Source: JAAURB01 sp049649525 (lineage in GTDB: Bacteria > Cyanobacteriota > Cyanobacteriia > Cyanobacteriales > Microcoleaceae). From it: a DNA stretch of 64,000 bases. The notes beneath the pieces were generated by a model that was not told where the DNA came from, searched no databases, and worked only from the letters and a program-made list of their open reading frames with translations. The stretch lies in the NCBI GenBank assembly GCA_049649525.1, contig JBARZE010000050.1, positions 1-64,000 of the forward strand, read 5' to 3'. Of this stretch, positions 16,788 to 24,839 are shown piece by piece. The translations under genes and the position numbers were made by a program. Within the stretch, counting starts at the first letter, position 1. Every line of letters begins with the position of its first letter.

Positions 16788-18026
16788 TTAACTTAAGTAT
16801 TTCGCAACTGCCTGAACATCTTTATCGCCTCGTCCTGAACAGTTAAATACAATTTTGGGACTGCCTTCAAGCTGCGGACAAAGAGTTTCTAAATAAGCAA
16901 TAGCATGGGCCGTTTCTAAGGCTGGAATAATCCCTTCTAAACGGGATAAACGTTGAAATGCATCTAAAGCTTCTTGGTCTGTGACACTATAATATTCTGC
17001 CCGACCGGAATCTTTTAAAAAGCTATGTTCTGGCCCCACTCCCGGATAATCTAACCCGGCGCTGATAGAATGGGCTTCTGTGACTTGACCATCATCATCT
17101 TGCAACAGATAACTCATCGCCCCGTGTAATACCCCCACTTGACCCGCTGTTAAAGTCGCCGCGTGTTTACCACTGTCTACCCCGGAACCCGCTGCCTCAA
17201 CCCCAATCATCCGAACCGTGGAGTCATCGACAAACTCATGAAACAGTCCCATCGCATTAGAACCGCCTCCCACACAAGCAATGAGAATATCGGGTAGTCC
17301 GCCCCACTTTTCTACACATTGGGCGCGGGTTTCTTGGCCAATAATTGCGTGAAAGTCCCGTACCATCATTGGGTAAGGATGGGGGCCAGCAACTGAACCG
17401 AGGATATAGTGAGTGGTTTCAACATTCGTCACCCAGTCTCGAATGGCTTCAGAGGTGGCATCTTTCAGGGTTCCGGTTCCCGCTTCAACAGGTTTAACTT
17501 CCGCCCCGAGTAAGCGCATTCTAAACACGTTAAGGGCTTGTCTTTCCATATCCTCCACCCCCATATAAATGACGCATTCTAAGCCAAACCGGGCGCAAAC
17601 GGTGGCAGTTGCAACGCCATGTTGTCCGGCCCCAGTTTCGGCGATAATTCGCTGTTTTCCCATTTTCAGCGCTAACAATGCCTGAGCAATGGCATTATTA
17701 ATTTTATGAGCACCCGTATGATTTAGATCTTCTCGCTTCAGATAGATTTGCGGGCCGCTACCATCGGGTTTAGCATAATGTTGGGTCAGGCGTTCGGCAA
17801 AATATAATGGACAAGGACGACCCACATAGTCTTTTAACAGTTGTTGTAGTTCGGTTTGAAAGTCTGAGTCTTTAACATAGTGTTTTAGGGCAGTTTCTAA
17901 CTCAGCTAAAGCGGGCATCAAGGTTTCGGGGACATATTTGCCGCCAAACTGACCAAAGCGTCCTAAATTATCGGGACGTTGGGCTGAGGAGGATTGAAGG
18001 TTAGGGGATAAAGGAGTGGTGGTCAT
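16788..18026 (-). CDS. trpB: Tryptophan synthase beta subunit
   Basis: The enzyme joins indole and L-serine to make L-tryptophan, using pyridoxal phosphate. The 412-residue length is usual. The PLP lysine is Lys108 in HTGAHKIN. The phosphate-binding glycine loop GGGSNAMG lies near residue 256, and the N-terminal GRFGQFGGKYVPETLMPAL block is highly typical. The protein extends ~20 residues at the N-terminus beyond the core, as in other cyanobacteria. trpA is not adjacent. About 460 non-coding bases precede it before the divergent potD gene. Confidence 0.97.
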   Translation of the reverse strand: MTTTPLSPNLQSSSAQRPDNLGRFGQFGGKYVPETLMPALAELETALKHYVKDSDFQTELQQLLKDYVGRPCPLYFAERLTQHYAKPDGSGPQIYLKREDLNHTGAHKINNAIAQALLALKMGKQRIIAETGAGQHGVATATVCARFGLECVIYMGVEDMERQALNVFRMRLLGAEVKPVEAGTGTLKDATSEAIRDWVTNVETTHYILGSVAGPHPYPMMVRDFHAIIGQETRAQCVEKWGGLPDILIACVGGGSNAMGLFHEFVDDSTVRMIGVEAAGSGVDSGKHAATLTAGQVGVLHGAMSYLLQDDDGQVTEAHSISAGLDYPGVGPEHSFLKDSGRAEYYSVTDQEALDAFQRLSRLEGIIPALETAHAIAYLETLCPQLEGSPKIVFNCSGRGDKDVQAVAKYLS

Positions 18027-18485
18027 AGAATTTTTGGGAAATAGAGATAAACTTAATCTTAAATTATATGAGTTTGTTTCGATATCAATGCAGCTTAATA
18101 CATTTTTGAGAAATCAGCAAAAGTGTTAATCAAAGCAGGTCTGACTGATGCTTTTATCTAAAATGATGGGTAATCAAGTCAGTCGATACACCAGTAATTT
18201 AATATGAGTTTGGCTACTGAAAATTATACATTCATCAAATAATTTTTAATCAGAACAAATTCGAGTCAAATGCAGCATTCGGTAAAATAGTGTAACCTGC
18301 CGATTAACAGATGCTTATTTTAAGAAGGCTTGAGGCAGTCTTAATGAGCCTCATTTTGAGCAGCACATCTTGCTTAAACCCGTTGGATGATGCATTTTTT
18401 CGCACAAGTAGGGGTTTGAGGGGTGTGACTCGTAAAAGTTGTGTGAAAATAGGATTAGTGCTTGTGTATTAATGGGTAGTAGATA
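18027..18485. other. Divergent intergenic region trpB / potD
   Basis: About 460 AT-rich bases lie between two divergently transcribed genes and must contain both promoters. The only structure noted is a hairpin on the potD side at 18331-18353. No coding frame is convincing; a 67-codon minus-strand frame across the potD start is a shadow. Confidence 0.5.
18331..18353 (+). promoter_or_regulatory. Hairpin in the potD leader region
   Basis: TGAGGC (18331-18336) pairs perfectly with GCCTCA (18348-18353) and is followed by TTTTGAG. It lies about 130 bases before the potD start on the same strand. It could be an attenuator of the polyamine uptake genes or the end of an upstream small transcript. 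Confidence 0.35.
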
Positions 18486-19616
18486 GTGCCACCAACAAAC
18501 AATCAGAAACCGCCATACAACAGGGCGGCACAAACTCGACGGCAGTTTCTGCAAACGTCTGTTACAGCGATGGCTGCTTCAACGCTATCTAGTTGTGGCT
18601 GGACATTGGCTGAGGTGAAAACCACACCTAACACTCAAGTGGCAACAGACACTTTGTATATCTATACTTGGGCAGGATATACCGATCAAGATTTGTTGAA
18701 CCGCTTTACCCAAGAAACGGGGTTAAAAGTGGTTGCAGATGTATTCGACTCGAATGAAGCGATGTTAGCCCGTATTCAGGCTGGGGGGGCGAGTGCTTAT
18801 AGTATTATCTATCCCTCAGATTACATGGTTCAGAAAATGGTTGATCTCGGGCTATTAACGGAGTTGGATCACTCTTTAATTGTTGGAATAGAAGATCTGT
18901 TTCCTACCTTTCAAGATCCAGTCTATGATCCCAATAATCAATATAGCGTCCCAATGAGTTGGGGAACGACTGGGTTAATTTATAATAGCCGGAAATTATT
19001 AACTGAACCCAAAGACTGGGATTATTTATGGGAAAATCAGGATCAAATTGCCAAGCGTTTTACCCTGGTTAATGATGTGCGGGAAGTGATGGGGGCAGCG
19101 CTACGAATGCTGGGTTATTCTTACAATTCCACCAACCCCGAAGAGATCCGTCAAGCCTATGAAAAATTAGCAGAATTAAAGCCTGCCATCGCCTCTTTCA
19201 CAACCGATGCTTGGCGACCTCAAATCATTGTGGGAGACTTATTAATCGCAATGTGTTACTCCTCTGATGCGGCCGAAGTCATCCCCGAAAACGAGGATTT
19301 AAAATACATTACTCCCGATAGTGGCTCATCGTTGTGGACCGATACCCTCGTTATTCCTAAATCAGCCCCCAACCCAGATGCAGCTTATAAATGGATTAAC
19401 TTTATGTTACAACCCGATATTGCGGCTCGGATTGTTGAAGGCTTAAGTTTTGCCACAGCCTCTCAACCCGCTTTTGAGAAATTACCAAAAAGCATTCGCA
19501 ATGATTCGACTTTATTCCCGCCTCCATCTGTGATTGAAAAATGCGTTGGAATTGCCCCGGTGGGTGATGCGAGTGAAGTTTATGATTTATATTGGACCAA
19601 ATTAACGAGTGTTTGA
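18486..19616 (+). CDS. potD: Polyamine ABC transporter substrate-binding protein
   Basis: The 376-residue protein binds spermidine or putrescine outside the inner membrane and delivers it to the PotB/PotC permeases. After the signal, the mature part begins with the typical LYIYTWAGYTDQDLLNRFTQ segment. The N-terminus holds a twin-arginine motif (TRRQFLQ, residues 17-23) followed by a hydrophobic stretch and SSC at 35-37. It therefore looks like a Tat-exported lipoprotein, with Cys37 the lipid site. The start is a GTG at 18486 with a poor ribosome-binding site. potB follows after 114 bases and potC after that, so the three are likely one operon. Confidence 0.9.
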   Translation: MPPTNNQKPPYNRAAQTRRQFLQTSVTAMAASTLSSCGWTLAEVKTTPNTQVATDTLYIYTWAGYTDQDLLNRFTQETGLKVVADVFDSNEAMLARIQAGGASAYSIIYPSDYMVQKMVDLGLLTELDHSLIVGIEDLFPTFQDPVYDPNNQYSVPMSWGTTGLIYNSRKLLTEPKDWDYLWENQDQIAKRFTLVNDVREVMGAALRMLGYSYNSTNPEEIRQAYEKLAELKPAIASFTTDAWRPQIIVGDLLIAMCYSSDAAEVIPENEDLKYITPDSGSSLWTDTLVIPKSAPNPDAAYKWINFMLQPDIAARIVEGLSFATASQPAFEKLPKSIRNDSTLFPPPSVIEKCVGIAPVGDASEVYDLYWTKLTSV

Positions 19617-19730
19617 TGGGTGATTTTACGGAAGAAATAGACGGGAGGAAACGGTATGATTCAACTACTAACACTTAACCCATAATTCGCCAAAAATGAC
19701 AGTTCACTTACGATAAATAATTAATAAAAA

Positions 19731-20648
19731 ATGACTGTTTCTATTAATAACGATTCTCCTTCAACCCCTCCAGAGAGTCCACCAAAAACAGGGCGAGGTA
19801 GTTTCGGGTCAAAGTGGGTCGGACCATTAACGTTGCTGGGGCCTGCCGGACTCTGGCTATTGCTGCTGTTGGTATTGCCAACACTCGTCATTTTTCAACT
19901 CAGTTTAGTCACAAATATTCGACCCGGTGACGTTGTTAACCCTGATGGTATTGCGAACTATCTGCGAGTCTTTCAAGCCATCAATTTACAAGTGATTGGG
20001 CGGTCGCTCTTTTTCGCCACCGGAACCACTATTTTGTGTTTATTACTGGGTTTTCCGGTTGCGTATTGGATTGCGATCACGGCTCCGCGAAAATGGCGTA
20101 ACCTATTATTACTGGGGTTTGTGTTGCCGTTGTGGACTTCTTCTTTATTGCGATCTTATGCTTGGATTACGATTTTACGACCGACCGGGGTGTTAAACTC
20201 GTTTCTGGGGTTTTTCGGGCTGCCCGCATTAGAGTTACTCAACCGAACCCCTGCTGTATTAATTGGGATGGCTTATAGTTATTTACCCTATATTGTCACC
20301 GTTCTCTATGCTTCTTTAGAAAAGCTAGATCGAGAGTTGTTAGAAGTCTCTGCTGACTTGGGGGCAAAACCCACCCAAACCTTCTGGAAAGTGACTATAC
20401 CCCAAACCTTACCCGGTATTGCTGCTGGGTCGCTGTTGGTATTTATCAGCGCATTAGGGGATTTTGTCGATCCCGAACTCCTGGGCGGTGCGTCTAGTAT
20501 GACGGTTTCGCGGTTAATTTACAATCAATTCTTAGGGGCAACCCAAAACTGGGGATTTGGTTCAGCTTTGAGTATGGTGTTAATTATGGGAGTGAGTTTA
20601 GCCATCGCCTTACTATTACGATATGGGGAGGGTCGGCCGTCGAAGTAA
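19731..20648 (+). CDS. potB: Polyamine ABC transporter permease
   Basis: The 305-residue inner-membrane permease has six predicted helices. The cytoplasmic EAA-type loop that contacts the ATPase reads LLEVSADLGAKPTQTFWKV (near residue 205). The N-terminal ~35 residues are Pro/Ser/Gly-rich and cytoplasmic. It pairs with PotC to form the channel for spermidine or putrescine bound by PotD. It lies between potD and potC on the same strand. No potA ATPase gene is in the window. Confidence 0.92.
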   Translation: MTVSINNDSPSTPPESPPKTGRGSFGSKWVGPLTLLGPAGLWLLLLLVLPTLVIFQLSLVTNIRPGDVVNPDGIANYLRVFQAINLQVIGRSLFFATGTTILCLLLGFPVAYWIAITAPRKWRNLLLLGFVLPLWTSSLLRSYAWITILRPTGVLNSFLGFFGLPALELLNRTPAVLIGMAYSYLPYIVTVLYASLEKLDRELLEVSADLGAKPTQTFWKVTIPQTLPGIAAGSLLVFISALGDFVDPELLGGASSMTVSRLIYNQFLGATQNWGFGSALSMVLIMGVSLAIALLLRYGEGRPSK

Positions 20649-20744
20649 TGAGTAAGGAGGACTTGGAAGACTCGGAAGACTTGGGAGACCTGGGAGAGAT
20701 ACTGTTGAGCGCTTGCACGCCACGCGCTTGTCGTCAGGGTTGTC

Positions 20745-20775
20745 TAACTCATAATTGATAATTGATAATTCATCA
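20745..20775. repeat. AT-rich heptamer repeats between potB and potC
   Basis: Tandem ATAATTG/ATTGATA-like heptamers (AACTCATAATTGATAATTG and following) fill the gap just before the potC start. The same heptamer family occurs at 35446-35476, 35547-35573, 36887-36923 and 43605-43655. Such short tandem heptamers are common between cyanobacterial genes. Confidence 0.6.
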
Positions 20776-20781
20776 TTCTTT

Positions 20782-21606
20782 ATGACACATTCTGAAGAAA
20801 TTCCGATAGAAATGAGACAAAAAAAGAAACCATTTAAGTTATCTTGGCAGGGTATTTTTGTCGGCTTGATGTTTCTTTATATGTACCTGCCCATTTTCGT
20901 TTTAACGTTTTATAGTTTTAATAAATCTCGCTATAGTGCGGGTTGGCAAGGGTTTACTTTAGAATGGTATCAAAAGCTCTTTGAAGATACCCGAGTTTTA
21001 ACCGCTTTAAAAAATAGTTTAATTGTCGGGTTAACTGCTGTACTGGTTTCTGCTGTAATTGGTACTTTAATGGCAGTCGGATTAGCAAAATTTCGCTTTC
21101 CCGGAAAAAGTCTTTATCAAGGGATTGCTTATTTACCCTTAATTGTTCCCGATATTGCGATCGCGGTTTCTACGCTAGTTTTCCTTGCTGCTGTCGCTAT
21201 TCCGCTGAGTTTATGGACAATTGTTGCGGCTCATATCGTATTCTGTTTATCTTATGTGGCGTTAGTGGTTTCTACTCGCCTGGCCGATCTCGATCCCAAT
21301 TTAGAAGAAGCGGCATTAGATTTAGGTGCTACGCCTATTCAAGCCTTTATTCAAGTCCTTTTACCAGAATTAATGCCGGGAATTGTTTCGGGTTGTTTGT
21401 TGGCATTTGTCCTCAGTATGGATGACTTTTTAATTTCGAGTTTTACAGCCGGAAGCGGCGCAACGACTTTACCGATGGAAATTTTTAGCCGGATTCGCAC
21501 AGGGGTTAAACCCGATATTAATGCCCTGAGTGTAATTCTAATTCTTCTATCGGGTATGGTGGCTTTTATCGGAGAGTATTTAAGAACGCGGCGCAGAGAG
21601 AGTTAA
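20782..21606 (+). CDS. potC: Polyamine ABC transporter permease
   Basis: The 274-residue permease has six predicted membrane helices, starting YMYLPIFVLTFYSFNKSRYS. Its EAA-type loop LEEAALDLGATPIQAFIQV contacts the ATPase. ATG 20782 is preferred to ATG 20755, because the upstream one lies inside the AT-rich heptamer repeat. It forms the heterodimeric channel with PotB. The gene ends the potD-potB-potC group, and a hairpin follows it. Confidence 0.92.
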   Translation: MTHSEEIPIEMRQKKKPFKLSWQGIFVGLMFLYMYLPIFVLTFYSFNKSRYSAGWQGFTLEWYQKLFEDTRVLTALKNSLIVGLTAVLVSAVIGTLMAVGLAKFRFPGKSLYQGIAYLPLIVPDIAIAVSTLVFLAAVAIPLSLWTIVAAHIVFCLSYVALVVSTRLADLDPNLEEAALDLGATPIQAFIQVLLPELMPGIVSGCLLAFVLSMDDFLISSFTAGSGATTLPMEIFSRIRTGVKPDINALSVILILLSGMVAFIGEYLRTRRRES

Positions 21607-21632
21607 GGATTCATTTTTCTGATTTTTCCTAA

Positions 21633-21673
21633 TAGAGACGTTGCAGGCAGAGATGTTACATTTAACGTCTCTA
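21633..21673. terminator. Ten-base inverted repeat between potC and htrA
   Basis: TAGAGACGTT (21633-21642) pairs perfectly with AACGTCTCTA (21664-21673) around a 21-base loop, between the convergent ends of potC and htrA. A related TAGAGACGTTC hairpin ends the dxs transcript (36964-36988). Both probably belong to the small TAGAGACGTT palindromic repeat that is dispersed in cyanobacterial genomes and can act as a terminator. Confidence 0.5.
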
Positions 21674-21695
21674 CAGGATTATTAATCAGCTCAAA

Positions 21696-22913
21696 TTATC
21701 TCAGATTTGCATCTCGTAATTCACCGGGACGAATGGATAATTGTTGAGTTTGACTATCTCGTAAAACTAAAACTTTTAGTGGTTGATTCACTTGACCTTT
21801 TTCAACAACTCTTTGTAATTGTTCGGCACTATTAATGACTTCGCCATTAATTTCAGTAATCACATCTGCCCGTTGTAAACCCGCAGCCGCCGCCGGACTA
21901 TTGGGGATCACTTGCATCACTAAGACCCCGTTTACTTCAGGAATTGCAATCGGAGAATTCGGATCGCGATTTAATCGTTTAGCTTGTTCGGGGTTAATCG
22001 TAATCATCCGAATACCAATATAAGGATGAGAAATTTTTTCTCCTCGGGCTAATTGATCCTTAATTTCTTTTGCTTTATTAATTGGAATGGCAAATCCAAT
22101 CCCTCGACCATCTGCCCGAATTGCGGTATTAATTCCAATCACTTCACCGCGATCATTGAGTAACGGCCCGCCTGAATTTCCGGGATTAATTGCCGCATCA
22201 GTTTGAATAAAATCGAGGCGTTTATCAGGAATTCCTGCTTGAGAACTAGAACGATTTAAAGTACTAACAATTCCCAATGTTACTGTATTATCTAATCCTA
22301 ATGGATTTCCCACCGCGATCGCCCAATCCCCCACTTGTACGGTACTAGAATCGGCTAAAGCGGCAACGGGTAAGTTACTGCCCTCAATTTTAATCACTGC
22401 TAAATCTGAGGGTTCATCTGTACCGCGAACTTCCCCTAGAAATTCCCGACCATCTCGTAACACCACCGTCACTTTATCCGCCCCTTTCACCACATGGGCA
22501 TTGGTTAAAATTATGCCATTACTATTAACAATAAACCCCGATCCCTGTCCCCGTTCTTGAAATTCTTGGGGGCCTTGGGGAAGCATTTCTTCACCAAAAA
22601 AGGGATGAAAAAAATGATCGTCAAAAAATGGACTGCTAGGATAATTAGTCGTAACCGTTCGTTCAGTATCAATCCGAACCACCGCTGGCCCCACGGCATT
22701 GACGGCATTCGCAACAAAATTACCTGCCCTAGAAGCCGGGACAGCGACCTGTTGAAACGCTGGAGTTAGGACTTGTGTACTGGCTTCAGCCGTAGACAAT
22801 TGACCGGGAAATACTTGTAAACCCGTTAAGGTGAGACCCACACTGAGAATGGCAACAATCAAATAACGACTCAGTTGACGCAGAGAAAATGAATTTCGAT
22901 TTAAAGACGGCAT
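21696..22913 (-). CDS. HtrA/DegP-family serine protease
   Basis: This is a periplasmic (lumen-side) serine protease of the Deg/Hho type, 405 residues. An N-terminal hydrophobic segment (about 17-35) serves as signal or anchor. The trypsin-like domain has the catalytic triad His140 (LTNAHVV), Asp170 (SDLAVIK) and Ser247 (NPGNSGGP). A single PDZ domain follows (about 280-390) with GVLVMQVIPNSPAAAAGL. The length fits cyanobacterial HhoA/HhoB/HhoC, which I cannot separate by eye. It degrades or refolds damaged envelope proteins. It is the last of five minus-strand genes (proX, nadB, hsp20, dnaJ-like, htrA), though gaps of 110-190 bases suggest separate promoters. Confidence 0.93.
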   Translation of the reverse strand: MPSLNRNSFSLRQLSRYLIVAILSVGLTLTGLQVFPGQLSTAEASTQVLTPAFQQVAVPASRAGNFVANAVNAVGPAVVRIDTERTVTTNYPSSPFFDDHFFHPFFGEEMLPQGPQEFQERGQGSGFIVNSNGIILTNAHVVKGADKVTVVLRDGREFLGEVRGTDEPSDLAVIKIEGSNLPVAALADSSTVQVGDWAIAVGNPLGLDNTVTLGIVSTLNRSSSQAGIPDKRLDFIQTDAAINPGNSGGPLLNDRGEVIGINTAIRADGRGIGFAIPINKAKEIKDQLARGEKISHPYIGIRMITINPEQAKRLNRDPNSPIAIPEVNGVLVMQVIPNSPAAAAGLQRADVITEINGEVINSAEQLQRVVEKGQVNQPLKVLVLRDSQTQQLSIRPGELRDANLR

Positions 22914-23047
22914 AGAAATATTTTGTAACTCCTAGATTTAATCAATGACTATTCAAAACTGATCAAAAGATAGCTGATTTACAATTTTTAGCTATAGTGT
23001 TTTCTTCATTTTAACAAGGCTAAATTCCGGATCGCCACAGAGAAAAC

Positions 23048-24025
23048 TTAGAGTTTGATATTTTCTAAGTCTTGGCGTGGATTAAACTGACTATATTGTT
23101 GAATTTTCTCATATAATTCTCGTTCACGTGCATCTAATTGAGTCGGAATAACAATTTTTAACTTGACAATTTGATCGCCTCGTTTTCCATCAGCAGAAGA
23201 CCATCCTTTCCCCCGTAATCTTAATGATTGCCCAGAATTAACACCGGGTGGAATTTTCATCATCACCGATCCATCTGGGGTAGGAACTTTAATTTTTCCA
23301 CCTAAAATTGCTTCGACGGGTGTAATGGGAACTTCACAGACTAAATTATCCCCTTCAAACTTAAAAAAGGGATGGGGTTTTAACTCAATCACCAGATACA
23401 AATCACCCCGTTTTTGAGTTACCGGATTAATTCCACCTTTGCCTTTAACCCGCACTTTCACGCCCGGTTTTGCCCCAGGCGGTAGACGAATTTTGGTAGT
23501 TTCTCCGTCTAATTTAAACTGTTTATTAATCCCTCGAAAGGCTTCGGAAAACGTCAGAGGAAGTTGGGCTTCAAAATCCCGTTGTTGAGATTGAGGAGAT
23601 GAAGATGAATTGTTAAAAAAGTCTCCATATTGACCAAATCCTTCAGATGAATTTGTGCTATAATTATAGCCTCGGCGATTTCGATTATTAAACCCACCAA
23701 ACCGACCTAATAGTTCATCAATAAAATCATCAAAACTACTATATTGACCAAAATCAAAATCACTGAATCCGCTACCACCAGATGTTCCAGTTTGTTGCCA
23801 ATATTGCCCAAATTGATCGTAAGTTCTCCGCTTATCTGGATCGGATAAAACTTCGTGGGCTTCGTTAATATCCTTAAAGCGAATTTCTGCTTCTTGATTA
23901 TTTGGATTTAAATCAGGATGATATTTTCGGGCTAGCTTTCTATATGCTTTTTTAATTTCATCTGCACTCGCATTTCGACTAATACCTAAAACTTGATAAT
24001 AATCTTTGTAATCGGTTTTTGGCAT
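23048..24025 (-). CDS. DnaJ-type (CbpA-like) cochaperone
   Basis: The 325-residue protein has an N-terminal J domain with the HPD motif (YHPDLN). A Gly/Phe/Asn-rich linker (about 75-160) follows, then the two beta-rich C-terminal domains that bind clients (segments LPLTFSEAFRGINKQFKLDG and GVNSGQSLRLRGKGWSS). The Cys-rich zinc finger of classic DnaJ is absent, so it is a class II J protein that stimulates DnaK ATPase. The ATG at 24025 is chosen over a TTG eight codons upstream because AAAGGAGG lies 8 bases before it. It lies next to hsp20 and htrA, consistent with a stress-response neighbourhood. Confidence 0.9.
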   Translation of the reverse strand: MPKTDYKDYYQVLGISRNASADEIKKAYRKLARKYHPDLNPNNQEAEIRFKDINEAHEVLSDPDKRRTYDQFGQYWQQTGTSGGSGFSDFDFGQYSSFDDFIDELLGRFGGFNNRNRRGYNYSTNSSEGFGQYGDFFNNSSSSPQSQQRDFEAQLPLTFSEAFRGINKQFKLDGETTKIRLPPGAKPGVKVRVKGKGGINPVTQKRGDLYLVIELKPHPFFKFEGDNLVCEVPITPVEAILGGKIKVPTPDGSVMMKIPPGVNSGQSLRLRGKGWSSADGKRGDQIVKLKIVIPTQLDARERELYEKIQQYSQFNPRQDLENIKL

Positions 24026-24235
24026 TCCCAGTTCCTCCTTTAACCCCAATTAACACCAATGCAAAAGCTGGGAATTGGAAGTTCAGTTAATCATAACTTA
24101 TTTTATCCCATTCCCAACTTAAAATCATCAGTTTTATCGGGTTACTTGTGTTGAGCGGAGACTTAAATCCACAGGCAACATCAGCTTTTATTTGATTAAT
24201 ATTGTGCTAATCTGGCCTTGAGGAATAACTCCCAA

Positions 24236-24679
24236 TTAACCGAGATCAACTTTAACCACTTTGTTCTTTTCTTCTTCGGCTTTAGGCAGTGTTAGATTGA
24301 GGATACCATCTTTATAATCAGCCGTAACATTTGTATTTTGGATACGGGCGGGAAGAGGAATAACGCGGCGGAATTTGCCATAACTAAATTCACTCCGAGT
24401 CACACCCTTGTCTTCAGTCTTGCTCTGAGACTTGCGTTCTCCACTAATAGAAATGGCTTCAGCAGTGACTTGAATATCTAAATCTTTTGCTTCCATACCG
24501 GGCAATTCTAACTTCAGATGAAGTGCGTCTTCAGCTTCATGAAGTTCTGCCGCAGGAACAAAAGAAATACCGCCTGTTTGTCCGGTTTGATGTCCAGCTT
24601 TGTCAAATAAACGGTTCATTTCCCGTTGTAAAGTATCAATTTCGCGGAAAGGTTCCCAACGCATTAATGAGTTAACCAT
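24236..24679 (-). CDS. Small heat-shock protein Hsp20
   Basis: The 147-residue protein has an alpha-crystallin domain (about 40-140). It has the usual N-terminal MRWEPFREIDTLQREMNRLF helix, the segment LELPGMEAKDLDIQV, and the end GILNLTLPKAEEEK. It holds denaturing proteins in a refoldable state and binds membranes. An AAGGAG ribosome-binding site lies 9 bases before the ATG. The next gene downstream is the DnaJ-type cochaperone, 210 bases away. A good sigma-70-like promoter, followed by an approximately 53-base leader, lies upstream (see the promoter entry). Confidence 0.93.
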   Translation of the reverse strand: MVNSLMRWEPFREIDTLQREMNRLFDKAGHQTGQTGGISFVPAAELHEAEDALHLKLELPGMEAKDLDIQVTAEAISISGERKSQSKTEDKGVTRSEFSYGKFRRVIPLPARIQNTNVTADYKDGILNLTLPKAEEEKNKVVKVDLG

Positions 24680-24738
24680 GAGTACAATCTCCTTAAACAG
24701 AATTAAACTTTTCTTCTAGGCTTTGCTTTTGCCTTATG

Positions 24739-24767
24739 TCTATAAGAATACAAATTTACCCATTCAA
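24739..24767 (-). promoter_or_regulatory. Candidate hsp20 promoter and short leader
   Basis: On the minus strand, TTGAAT (24762-24767) and TATAGA (24739-24744) are separated by exactly 17 bases, matching a sigma-70-type promoter. The expected transcript starts near 24732 and gives a leader of about 53 bases before the Hsp20 start at 24679. The leader holds small complementary segments (AGGC with GCCT) and an AAGGAG site. In Synechocystis the hsp17 leader acts as an RNA thermosensor; a similar role here is an inference. Confidence 0.45.
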
Positions 24768-24839
24768 TCGGGATTCGGTTTTGGCGATAATAACAAGCGT
24801 AATAGCCGAACTTTGAAACAGTTCTGAATTTATCCCTTT

